A stretch of DNA of 5,754 nt from JAMWZF01 sp041628615 (GTDB lineage Bacteria > Pseudomonadota > Alphaproteobacteria > Rhodobacterales > Rhodobacteraceae). Made by a program: the position numbers and the translations under genes. Below the pieces are notes generated by a model. The model saw nothing but the letters and a program-made list of their open reading frames with translations, ran no database searches and was not told the DNA's origin. Location of the stretch: contig JBFKOW010000197.1 of NCBI GenBank assembly GCA_041628615.1, forward strand, positions 1-5,754, read 5' to 3'. This document shows positions 1 through 5,754 of this stretch, one piece after another (positions within the stretch are counted from its first letter, which is position 1; each line of letters starts with the position of its first letter).

Positions 1-41
1 ACCCCCAGCCCCGAGATCGCGTAGGTGCGGAGCAGGATCAT
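1..41 (-). CDS. Start of an unidentified downstream gene (3' part outside the window)
   Basis: An ATG on the minus strand overlaps the fahA stop codon as ATGA, and the frame stays open for the 13 residues visible (MILLRTYAISGLG). This is the same coupling style as at the other junctions of the operon, so I infer a further co-translated gene. The expected partner here would be maleylacetoacetate isomerase (maiA), a zeta-class glutathione transferase. The visible residues do not resemble the usual start of that family, in which a short beta strand is followed by an S-S-A-Y-R-V-R-like motif. The visible part is too short to identify the gene, and there is no clear Shine-Dalgarno sequence in the last codons of fahA. 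Confidence 0.4.
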   Translation of the reverse strand, partial: MILLRTYAISGLG

Positions 42-1282
42 CGGGCGGGCAGCACGGTGCCGGCGCAGGCGCCGAAGCCGATCCGCCCGCCCCGCCCTTC
101 CGCCGCGCCGCGCAGGATCACGGTGTCGCCGTCCTCGAGGAACAGCCGCGTCTCGTCCTGCGCCAGCGCCACGGGCTCGGTGCCGCCGCGGGTCATTTCC
201 ATCAGCGAGCCCAGCGACCCCGGACCCGGGCCGGAAATCGTCCCGGACCCGAGCAGGTCGCCGGCCCGCATCGGGCAGCCGCAGGCGCTGTGGTGGGCCA
301 ACTGCTGCGCCGCCGAAAAATAGAGCTCGCGGGCATTGGTCCGGGCAATGACGGTTTCCGGCCCGCGCGCCGTCCTCAGCCCGACCTCGAGCGTGATGTC
401 GAGAAGCATCGGCCCGTCATCGGCGATGTAGGGCAGCAGCGGCACCTCGCGCGGCGGCGGGCCGGCGCGGAACGGCGCCAGCGCGGCGGCGGGCACGATC
501 CACGGGCTGATCGTGGTCGCCGCCGCCTTGGACTGGAACGGACCCAGCGGCTGGTATTCCCAGGCCTGGATGTCGCGCGCCGACCAGTCGTTGAGCAGGA
601 CGTAGCCGAAGATGTTCGCCTCCGCCTCGGCCACCGACAGCCGGCCCTCGGAGGGCACCCCCACCACCGCGCCCAGTTCCAGTTCGAAATCGAAGCGTTC
701 CGTGGGCCCGAACCGGGGCATCGCGTCGTCGGGGCCGCGGATCTGGCCCTCGGGCCGCCGGACCCCGGTCCCCGAGACCACCACGGACGAGGCCCGGCCG
801 TTGTAGCCGATGGGCATGTGAAGCCAGCTTGGCGGCAGCGCCGCGCCCGGTCCGCGCAGGATCGCGCCGACATTCTCGGCATGATGGCGGCCGGCGTAGA
901 AATCGGTGAACTCGGCGACCCGGAACGGCAAGTGCAGGCCAGCCTCGGCCATCGGCACCGAGAAGGTGGCCACGGCATCCTGCGCCGCCTCGTCCGCGCC
1001 CTCGGCCAGAAGCGCGGTCAGCCGGGCGCGATAGTCCGCCCAGACCGCTGGTCCCAGTTCCATGAAATCGTTCCAGAACGGCGCGTCCAGCACGTCCGCC
1101 TCCGGATCGGCCCGCAGGATGCCCGCCGCCTCCAGCCCGGTCGCGTCGACGATCCGGTCGCCGATCGCCACACCGCAGCGCAGGTCGCCGTCGCCCACCG
1201 AGAACACGCCGTGGGGCAGGTTGGCGAGCGGGAAATCCGCGACGGCGGCATTGGCGCTGTCGATCCAGCTACGCTGTGGCAT
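38..1282 (-). CDS. fahA: Fumarylacetoacetase (fumarylacetoacetate hydrolase)
   Basis: This 414-residue protein hydrolyses 4-fumarylacetoacetate to fumarate and acetoacetate, the last step of tyrosine and homogentisate degradation in the cytoplasm. The length matches the family (about 420 residues). An N-terminal SH3-like domain (roughly 1-115) precedes the catalytic FAH domain. By alignment from memory with mouse FAH, the metal ligands are D127, E200, E202 and D232. The catalytic base is H134 in the segment DFYAGRHHAENVG. R236, Q239 and K252 lie in the very conserved stretch from N231 to K252 (NDWSARDIQAWEY, then PLGPF). E362 matches the C-terminal active-site glutamate. The ATG overlaps the TGA of the upstream MBL-fold gene by one base (TGATG), with a GGAG eight bases before it. 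The stop overlaps the next ATG. All key residues are present, so it should be active. The family assignment is very secure. Confidence 0.96.
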   Translation of the reverse strand: MPQRSWIDSANAAVADFPLANLPHGVFSVGDGDLRCGVAIGDRIVDATGLEAAGILRADPEADVLDAPFWNDFMELGPAVWADYRARLTALLAEGADEAAQDAVATFSVPMAEAGLHLPFRVAEFTDFYAGRHHAENVGAILRGPGAALPPSWLHMPIGYNGRASSVVVSGTGVRRPEGQIRGPDDAMPRFGPTERFDFELELGAVVGVPSEGRLSVAEAEANIFGYVLLNDWSARDIQAWEYQPLGPFQSKAAATTISPWIVPAAALAPFRAGPPPREVPLLPYIADDGPMLLDITLEVGLRTARGPETVIARTNARELYFSAAQQLAHHSACGCPMRAGDLLGSGTISGPGPGSLGSLMEMTRGGTEPVALAQDETRLFLEDGDTVILRGAAEGRGGRIGFGACAGTVLPAR

Positions 1283-2172
1283 CAGGCGGGCTCCGGCGGC
1301 GGCGGCGGTAGCGGGATCGTGGTGCCGTCGCCGCCGATGGTCAACGGGCCGGGCCAGTGCGGGCGGATCGCGGCCTGCCAGTCCTCGGCGCCGAAGGCGG
1401 GATCGTCGCTGGGGATCAGGTGGTGCAGCGCAAGATGCCCCACTTCGGCCCGCGCGGCGAGGCGCGCAACGGACACCGCCGGGCTGTGGGACCGTTCGAG
1501 ATGCACCCGCAGCCGGTCGTCGCCATTGCCGACGCGGGCGCAGAGCGCGTCGATACCGGATTCGAGCATGGCTTCGTGAACCAGGACGTCCGCCCCCCGC
1601 GCGAAGGCGTCCATTTCCGGCATCGGCGCGGTGTCGCCGGACAGGACGACGGACCGGCCGGCGTGCTCGAAACGCAGCGCGAAGCTGTCCGCGACCGGCG
1701 GGTGGAGGTTGCGGATGGCGCGCAGGCGCAGCCCCGCGACGTCCGTCTCGCCGGGTTCGAGCCGGCGCAGATCGGCCAGCGGCGCCAGCGGCGGCCGGCC
1801 CTCGTCCCGCTGGCGCAGGTCGATGTCGTAGGCCATCGCGGCGAGGAACCCCTGCCAGTAGGCCGCCAGGCCATGCGGCCCGAGGACCGGGACAGGGCGT
1901 TTCAGACCGGCGGTCCAGGCGGTATGCAGCAGCGGGCCGAGTTCGAGGTAGTGATCCGAATGGAGATGGGTGATGACGATGGCGTCGAGGTCCGTCAGCG
2001 CCACGCCGGCATCGCAGACCCCGCGCGCCGCCCCCAGGCCCGCGTCGACCAGGACCCTGCGGCCGCCCATCCGCAGCAGCGTCGCGGTCGGCATCGGCGT
2101 GCCGGGCCGGATCGCCGGGCCGCCCTTGGTGCCCAGCAGCGTCACCCCCTCTGTCATCGCCCCGTCGGTCAC
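1282..2172 (-). CDS. Metallo-beta-lactamase-fold hydrolase embedded in the homogentisate operon
   Basis: This 296-residue protein has the MBL-fold metal-binding signature HLHSDH at residues 69-74. Further likely ligands follow in the usual order: H157 (NLHPP), D180 in SGDT, and H250 or H251 in LALHHLIP. H199 in VHEAM recalls the corresponding HEA segment of the RNase Z and arylsulfatase-like branch. It has no signal peptide, so it is probably cytoplasmic, binding two zinc (or similar) ions. The GTG at 2172 overlaps the hmgA stop as GTGA. An ATG at 2157 (codon 6) is an equally possible start, and neither has a convincing Shine-Dalgarno sequence. The C terminus ends in a proline-rich tail with five consecutive prolines. 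Its place between hmgA and fahA, overlapping both, implies a role in aromatic catabolism, perhaps hydrolysing an ester, lactone or thioester side product. That role is inference, and the substrate is unknown. Confidence 0.86.
   Translation of the reverse strand: MTDGAMTEGVTLLGTKGGPAIRPGTPMPTATLLRMGGRRVLVDAGLGAARGVCDAGVALTDLDAIVITHLHSDHYLELGPLLHTAWTAGLKRPVPVLGPHGLAAYWQGFLAAMAYDIDLRQRDEGRPPLAPLADLRRLEPGETDVAGLRLRAIRNLHPPVADSFALRFEHAGRSVVLSGDTAPMPEMDAFARGADVLVHEAMLESGIDALCARVGNGDDRLRVHLERSHSPAVSVARLAARAEVGHLALHHLIPSDDPAFGAEDWQAAIRPHWPGPLTIGGDGTTIPLPPPPPEPA
1291..1294 (-). promoter_or_regulatory. Ribosome binding site of fahA
   Basis: GGAG on the minus strand lies eight bases before the fahA ATG, inside the final codons of the MBL-fold gene (in the E-P-A end). 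It supports the chosen fahA start, alongside re-initiation at the TGATG junction. The surrounding CCG-rich tract makes the match only moderately distinctive. Confidence 0.45.
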
Positions 2173-3530
2173 TTCTCGCCCGGCGTGCCGTCGAATTTCT
2201 TCTCCAGCCCCAGCCAGCAGTCGATGTAGTCGTCCTGCAGCGGCGCCTCGCGGGCGGCGAAGCGGGTCAGGTGCTGGGGGAACCGGGTCTCGAACATGAA
2301 CGACATCGTGCAGTCGAGCTTGTCGGGGCCGAGATTGGCGCGGCTCGCGGCCTCGAAGGCCTCGCGGTCCGGCCCGTGCGGCAGCATCATGTTGTGGAGC
2401 GACAGCCCGCCGGGCGCAAAGCCCTGCGGCTTGGCGTCGTACTGGCCGTAGATGTTGCCCATCAGTTCGGACATCACGTTCTTGTGGTACCAGGGCGGGC
2501 GGAACGTGTCCTCCGCCACCGACCAGCGTTCGCGGAACAGCACGAAATCGATGTTCGCGGTGCCTTCGACCCCGGACGGCGCGGTCAGCACGGTGAAGAT
2601 CGACGGGTCGGGATGGTCGAACAGGACCGCGCCGACCGGGCAGTAGTCGCGCAGGTCGTACTTGCAGGGCGCGTAATTACCGTGCCAGGCCACCACGTCG
2701 AGCGGGCTGTGGCCGATTTCGGTCACGTGGAACTGGCCACACCACTTCACGGTGACGGTCGACGGCGTCTCGCGGTCCTCGAAGGCGGCGACCGGGGTCT
2801 TGAAGTCACGCCGGTTGGCCATGCAGTTCGCCCCGATCGGGCCGCGCGCCGGCAACTCGAATTTCTGGCCATAATTCTCGCAGACGAAGCCGCGCGCCGG
2901 CCCCTCGACCAGTTCGACCCGGTAGACCAGCCCGCGCGGCAGCAGCGCGATCTCCTTCGGTTCGAGATCGATCACCCCCAGCTCGGTGAGAAAGCGCAGC
3001 CGCCCTTCCTGCGGCACCACCAGCAACTCGCTGTCGGCGCTGTAGAAATAGGCGTCCACCATGCTCTCGGTGACGAGGTAGACATGGGCCGCCATGCCGG
3101 TCTGGGTGTTCACGTCCCCCGCCGTCGTCATCGTGCGCATCCCGGTCAGCCAGGTCAGCGGGGTGTCGGCATGGGGCACCGGGTCCCAGCGGTATTGCCC
3201 GAGGCTGACCACCTCGGGATCGATATGCGGCGCGGATTTCCAGTAGGGCAGGTCGATCCGGGTGAAGCGGTGGGTGTGCTTGACCGAGGGCCGGATGCGG
3301 TAGCACCAGGTCCGTTCGTTGCGGTGGCCCGGCGCGGTGAAGGCGGTGCCGGAGAGCTGTTCGCCGTAAAGGCCGTAGTTGCAGCGCTGCGGCGAGTTGC
3401 GCCCGCGCGGCAGCGCGCCGGGCAGCGCCTCGGTCTCGAAGTCGTTGCCGAACCCCGGCATGTAGCCCGGCGTGATCCCCGCCATCCCGGCGGCGGGGGT
3501 CGGGTCGGGCGCATCGCTGTGGCCGCTCAT
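2169..3530 (-). CDS. hmgA: Homogentisate 1,2-dioxygenase
   Basis: This 453-residue non-haem iron enzyme opens the aromatic ring of homogentisate with O2 to give maleylacetoacetate, the committed step of tyrosine and phenylalanine catabolism. The N terminus carries the family signature GFGNDFETEALPGALP (residues 26-41), followed by RNSPQRCNYGLYGEQLSGTAF. By comparison with the human enzyme, the Fe(II) ligands are H349 and E355 (WYHKNVMSE) and H385 (LPHGPD), and the active-site histidine is H283 (VAWHGNY). The length matches the bacterial family (about 430-450). The ATG at 3530 has an AAAGGA Shine-Dalgarno sequence eight bases upstream, which supports this start. The residues before about position 20 are low-complexity and poorly conserved in type. 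The gene follows marR after 18 bp, and its stop overlaps the next start (GTGA). Expression is probably controlled by that MarR protein, given the candidate operator just upstream. Confidence 0.98.
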   Translation of the reverse strand: MSGHSDAPDPTPAAGMAGITPGYMPGFGNDFETEALPGALPRGRNSPQRCNYGLYGEQLSGTAFTAPGHRNERTWCYRIRPSVKHTHRFTRIDLPYWKSAPHIDPEVVSLGQYRWDPVPHADTPLTWLTGMRTMTTAGDVNTQTGMAAHVYLVTESMVDAYFYSADSELLVVPQEGRLRFLTELGVIDLEPKEIALLPRGLVYRVELVEGPARGFVCENYGQKFELPARGPIGANCMANRRDFKTPVAAFEDRETPSTVTVKWCGQFHVTEIGHSPLDVVAWHGNYAPCKYDLRDYCPVGAVLFDHPDPSIFTVLTAPSGVEGTANIDFVLFRERWSVAEDTFRPPWYHKNVMSELMGNIYGQYDAKPQGFAPGGLSLHNMMLPHGPDREAFEAASRANLGPDKLDCTMSFMFETRFPQHLTRFAAREAPLQDDYIDCWLGLEKKFDGTPGEK

Positions 3531-3538
3531 CGGCGTGG

Positions 3539-3544
3539 TCCTTT
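3539..3544 (-). promoter_or_regulatory. Ribosome binding site of hmgA
   Basis: AAAGGA on the minus strand is separated by eight bases from the hmgA ATG. It is the clearest Shine-Dalgarno sequence in the window. It lies in the short gap after the marR stop codon, so hmgA can be translated independently of marR. Confidence 0.65.
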
Positions 3545-3548
3545 CCGG

Positions 3549-4034
3549 CTAATCCGTTTCATTGGCAACTTGTTCGCGCGACGCCAGCAGCCGCAGCGCC
3601 CGTTCCACCACCACCCGTTCGGCCAGCCCCAGCCGGCCGGTCAGGGCGGCGTCGAATCGCAGCGCCTCGGCGGCCAGCGCATCATGCAGCGCGCGGCCCG
3701 CCTCGGTGAGCGACAGGGTCTCGCGCCGCCGGTCGGCCGGGTCGGGGTCGCGGGCCAGCAGGCCGCGCCCGGCCATCCGCTCCACGACCCTTGAAACGTT
3801 GCTCTTGTGCAGCGCGGTGGCGGCGCAGATCGCGGCCGCCGTCATCGGCCCGGCGCGGCCCAGGTGGGCCAGCACCCGCCAGTCCGCCCGGCCCAGCCCG
3901 GCGCGGTCCCGGCACACAGCCTCGAACGCGGCGCCGGTCTCTTCGGCGGCGCGGTGCAGCAGGAAGGGCAGGAACCCGGCGAGGTCGAAGCCGGGATCGG
4001 ACGGCGCAGCGGGTTGGCGCGCTACTTGTTTCAT
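3549..4034 (-). CDS. MarR-family transcriptional regulator, probable regulator of the homogentisate genes
   Basis: This 161-residue winged helix-turn-helix protein has the usual MarR length. An N-terminal dimerisation helix (about 15-45) is followed by the DNA-binding domain. The HTH spans about 62-90, with recognition helix LHKSNVSRVVERMAGRGLL at 75-93. The wing contains DPADRRRETLSLTEAGR at 98-114, a hallmark of the family (D-x-R-R-x-x-x-L-S-L-T-x-x-G). I chose the ATG at 4034. The open frame extends two codons further to a TTG, but no Shine-Dalgarno sequence precedes either. The gene lies 18 bp upstream of hmgA on the same strand, and candidate operators sit over both its start and its end. 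MarR proteins usually repress their own operon until an aromatic ligand binds. Here homogentisate or a related acid would be the natural inducer, which is inference. In Pseudomonas the analogous HmgR is an IclR-type protein, so this one is not its homologue. Confidence 0.88.
   Translation of the reverse strand: MKQVARQPAAPSDPGFDLAGFLPFLLHRAAEETGAAFEAVCRDRAGLGRADWRVLAHLGRAGPMTAAAICAATALHKSNVSRVVERMAGRGLLARDPDPADRRRETLSLTEAGRALHDALAAEALRFDAALTGRLGLAERVVVERALRLLASREQVANETD
3556..3569. promoter_or_regulatory. Candidate MarR operator upstream of hmgA
   Basis: The plus-strand sequence GTTTCATTGGCAAC matches the element over the marR start at 12 of 14 positions and in the same orientation; only the two bases at positions 8-9 are swapped. 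It keeps the outer half-sites GTT and AAC (4 of 7 dyad pairs complementary). It overlaps the last codons of marR and ends 25 bp before the hmgA start. The 7-mer ACTTGTT also adjoins both elements, on the right here and on the left at the other. I could not identify a convincing promoter next to this copy. Because it lies in coding sequence, chance similarity cannot be excluded. Confidence 0.4.
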
Positions 4035-4041
4035 GTGCAAC
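4028..4041. promoter_or_regulatory. Candidate MarR operator over the marR start codon
   Basis: The plus-strand sequence GTTTCATGTGCAAC is an imperfect palindrome with 5 of 7 base pairs complementary, and it is conspicuously AT-rich for this genome. It begins inside the second codon region of marR, covers its ATG, and abuts the predicted -10 box. A repressor bound here would block both transcription initiation and clearance, fitting autoregulation by the encoded MarR protein. The size and symmetry fit a MarR-dimer site; the binding itself is inference. Confidence 0.5.
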
Positions 4042-4069
4042 TAATATCACGGAGCCACGCGCCCCGCAA
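4041..4069 (-). promoter_or_regulatory. Candidate sigma70-type promoter of the marR-hmgA operon
   Basis: On the minus strand a -35-like TTGCGG (4064-4069) is separated by exactly 17 bp from a -10-like TATTAG (4041-4046). They match the consensus at 3 and 4 of 6 bases, which is acceptable for a regulated alphaproteobacterial promoter. The stretch around the -10 box is the most AT-rich in the gap between modC and marR. The six bases after the -10 box lead straight to the marR ATG, so transcription should start at or beside the start codon. Confidence 0.42.
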
Positions 4070-4078
4070 CCGGCCCCG

Positions 4079-5131
4079 TCAGAGGCCCGGCCCGATCGCC
4101 GTGGCCTTGACCACCGCGTGAACCTGCGCGCCGGGGCGGAGGTCCAGCGCCCGCGCCGACCGGCGGGTGAGCCGGGCCAGCAGCCGCGCCTCGCCGGCGG
4201 CGAGTTCGATGTCGACCCGGCCGGCCTCGGCCCCGGTCACCGACAGCACCCGCGCCGGCAGCACGTTGAGCGCCGACAGCCCCTCGGGCCGGCGGTCCGA
4301 CAGCATGATGTCCTGCGCCGGGATGCGCAGCCGGATCAGGGTTCCCGGCAGCATCCCCTGCCCCGGCAGCACGAGGTCGCCCGCCGGGGTCGAGACCCGC
4401 ACCAGCCCGTCCTCGTCCTCCGCGCCCTCCACCCGGCCCGGCAGCACCGCCCCGGCGTCGCGCTGCGACAGGGTGCGCCCCGCCGCCGGGTCCGCAAGCA
4501 CCTCGCCCAGCGGCCCGCTCCGCGCCACCCGGCCATTGTCGAGCAGGACCATCGTCGAGCCCAGCCGCGCCGCCTCGGCCACGTCGTGGGTGACATAGAG
4601 GATCGGCAGCGCGAACTCGTCCCGCAGCCGTTCGAGATAGGGCAGGATCAGTGCCTTGCGGTCGGCGTCGAGCGCGGCGAGCGGCTCGTCCATCAGCAGG
4701 ATCGCCGGGTTCGACATCAGCGCCCGGCCCAGCGCCACCCGCTGCCGCTCGCCCCCCGACAGCGCCGCCGGACGGCGGGCCAGCAGACCCTCCAGTCCAA
4801 GGAGCGCGATCACCTTCTCGGCGTCCGTGTCGCCGCCGTAGCGCAGGTTCCCGGCCACCGTCAGGTGCGGGAACAGCCGGGCGTCCTGAAAGACGTAGCC
4901 GACATGCCGGCGGTGCACCGGCCGGTCGATCCCGGCGCCGCTGTCGAACAGCACGCGCGCCCCGACCGCGATCCGGCCTGCGTCGGGCCGCAGCAGCCCC
5001 GCGACCGCGTTGACCACCGAGGTCTTGCCTGATCCCGACTTGCCGAACAGCACCGTAATACCCGCCGGGGCCTCGAAGTCGACGTCGAGCCGAAACCCGC
5101 CCAAAGCCTTCTGGACCCGCACCGAGATCAT
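4079..5131 (-). CDS. modC: Molybdate ABC transporter ATP-binding protein ModC
   Basis: This 350-residue ATPase powers uptake of molybdate (and often tungstate) at the inner face of the cytoplasmic membrane, with ModB as channel and a periplasmic ModA. The Walker A motif is GKSGSGKT at 30-37, the Q-loop glutamine is Q82 and the signature is LSGGERQ at 124-130. Walker B is ILLMDEP at 144-150, with the D-loop LAALD at 151-155 and switch histidine H182 in YVTHD. After the nucleotide-binding domain comes a C-terminal TOBE/Mop-type domain (about 286-347, starting LSALNVLPARV), which binds the oxyanion and is typical of ModC. The ATG at 5131 overlaps the modB stop as ATGA. The frame is open further upstream, but that part is the translated modB end and unlikely to be real. 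Sequence outside the TOBE domain would also fit other anion importers, but neighbouring ModB supports molybdate. Confidence 0.92.
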   Translation of the reverse strand: MISVRVQKALGGFRLDVDFEAPAGITVLFGKSGSGKTSVVNAVAGLLRPDAGRIAVGARVLFDSGAGIDRPVHRRHVGYVFQDARLFPHLTVAGNLRYGGDTDAEKVIALLGLEGLLARRPAALSGGERQRVALGRALMSNPAILLMDEPLAALDADRKALILPYLERLRDEFALPILYVTHDVAEAARLGSTMVLLDNGRVARSGPLGEVLADPAAGRTLSQRDAGAVLPGRVEGAEDEDGLVRVSTPAGDLVLPGQGMLPGTLIRLRIPAQDIMLSDRRPEGLSALNVLPARVLSVTGAEAGRVDIELAAGEARLLARLTRRSARALDLRPGAQVHAVVKATAIGPGL

Positions 5132-5754
5132 GCGCCCACCCGCGCCGCCGCCCGCCGCGACAGCCATTCCGCGGCCAGCAGGGCCAGCGCGGCGATCGCC
5201 AGCGCCAGCAGCGACAGGCCGAGGACCTGCGCCTCGCCGCCGGGCCGCTCCAGCGCGAGGTCGATGAGCAGCGGCAGCGTCCGGGTCTCGCCCGGGATCG
5301 ACGACACGAAGGTGATGGTCGCCCCGAACTCGCCCAGCCCCTTGGCGAAGGACAGCACCGCCCCGGCGAGGATCCCGGGCCAGATCAGCGGCAGCGTGAC
5401 GGTCAGGAACACCCGCACCGGCCCCGCGCCCAGCGTCCGCGCCGCGTCCTCGAGCTTCGGGTCCGCCGCCTCGAGCGACAGCCGGATCGCCCGCACCATG
5501 AAGGGCAGCGCCATGATCCCGGCGGCCAGCGCCGCGCCGCTCCAGCGGAAGGCCAGCACGACGCCGCGCTCGGCAAGCCAGCCGCCCAGCGGCGCCTGCG
5601 GCCCGAATGTGACGAGCAGAAGGTAGCCGGTGACCACCGGCGGCAGGACCAGCGGCAGGTGGGCGACGAGGTTAAGCAGCCCGCGCCCCCAGAACCGCCG
5701 CCGCGCCAGCAGCCACGCGATGCACAGCCCGACCGGCAGGTTCACCAGCGTCGC
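5128..5754 (-). CDS. modB: Molybdate ABC transporter permease ModB (5' end outside the window)
   Basis: The window holds the last 208 residues of a polytopic inner-membrane permease of about 225-230 residues in the family, so only the first segment is missing. Counting from the first visible residue, hydrophobic helices fall at about 4-16, 26-49, 69-89, 120-140 and 176-195. The cytoplasmic EAA loop that docks on the ATPase is EDAARTLGAGPVRVFLTVTLP at about 102-122, with its G-x-G-x-x-x-x-F core. The segments HLPLVLPPVVTGYLLL and KGLGEFGATITFVSSIPGETRTL are characteristic of ModB. The frame is open at the window edge, and a GTG at 5745 is internal rather than the start. The stop overlaps the modC ATG by four bases, so both are made together. 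modA would be expected upstream, beyond the edge. Confidence 0.93.
   Translation of the reverse strand, partial: ATLVNLPVGLCIAWLLARRRFWGRGLLNLVAHLPLVLPPVVTGYLLLVTFGPQAPLGGWLAERGVVLAFRWSGAALAAGIMALPFMVRAIRLSLEAADPKLEDAARTLGAGPVRVFLTVTLPLIWPGILAGAVLSFAKGLGEFGATITFVSSIPGETRTLPLLIDLALERPGGEAQVLGLSLLALAIAALALLAAEWLSRRAAARVGA

Noticed and set aside
290..1579. A 429-residue open frame on the plus strand opposite fahA and the MBL-fold gene
   Set aside because: It has the same low-complexity Arg/Gly/Pro-rich character and crosses the junction of two well-supported minus-strand genes, so it is a compositional artefact.
3531..3600. An internal promoter for hmgA using TTGCCA inside the second operator-like element as the -35 box
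   Set aside because: TTGCCA matches the -35 consensus well, but at spacings of 16 to 18 bp the -10 position falls on the AAAGGA ribosome-binding region with no TATAAT-like sequence.
2271..3794. A 507-residue open frame on the plus strand opposite hmgA and marR
   Set aside because: It is an antisense shadow produced by high GC and the codon bias of hmgA. Its translation is rich in Arg, Gly, Ala, Pro and His with no recognisable domain, and hmgA on the other strand is unambiguous.
4050..4066. GC-rich hairpin after modC as an intrinsic terminator
   Set aside because: The six-pair stem is plausible in RNA, but it has no following U-tract and occurs in a GC-rich gap where such stems arise easily. 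It is not listed as a terminator.
3791..5032. A 413-residue open frame on the plus strand opposite marR and modC
   Set aside because: It shows no motif, signal or plausible start site, and the minus-strand ModC carries every ABC ATPase motif in this stretch.
5132..5167. A 12-residue N-terminal extension of modC (upstream ATG at 5167)
   Set aside because: It lies wholly within the modB end and is Gly/Ala-rich. The ATG at 5131 forms the usual ATGA overlap and starts directly before the first beta strand of the ABC domain.

Overview
This is a GC-rich window in which every supported gene lies on the minus strand, so transcription runs from high to low coordinates. The base composition, the strong third-position G/C bias and the protein sequences suggest an alphaproteobacterium, perhaps of the Rhodobacteraceae. 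That taxon is inferred from style and gene content, not from a marker gene.

Reading in the direction of transcription, the window opens with the end of a molybdate ABC transporter operon. It holds modB (permease, 5' end outside the window) and modC (ATPase), joined by a 4-base ATGA overlap. After a 44-bp gap comes a MarR-family regulator gene. Then, 18 bp further on, a homogentisate catabolic operon begins: hmgA (homogentisate 1,2-dioxygenase), a metallo-beta-lactamase-fold hydrolase of unknown role, fahA (fumarylacetoacetase), and the first codons of another gene running off the window. The junctions after hmgA overlap as GTGA, TGATG and ATGA, which indicates translational coupling.

HmgA opens the ring of homogentisate, the central intermediate of tyrosine and phenylalanine breakdown, to maleylacetoacetate. 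After isomerisation, FahA splits fumarylacetoacetate into fumarate and acetoacetate. The isomerase step (maiA) is not visible here. The MBL-fold protein sits between the two known enzymes, but its substrate cannot be read from the sequence.

The most interesting regulatory signal is a pair of 14-bp AT-rich elements, 12 of 14 bases identical, that flank the marR gene. One covers its start codon, just downstream of a plausible promoter. The other covers its last codons, 25 bp upstream of hmgA. They are candidate operators for the MarR protein. The same promoter places the predicted transcription start at or next to the marR ATG, so that mRNA may be leaderless. There are no RNA genes, mobile elements or CRISPR arrays that I can support, and no gene-free stretch over 300 bases. 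I found no evidence of an entirely new system; the unexplained items are the embedded MBL-fold hydrolase, the paired elements and the truncated downstream gene.
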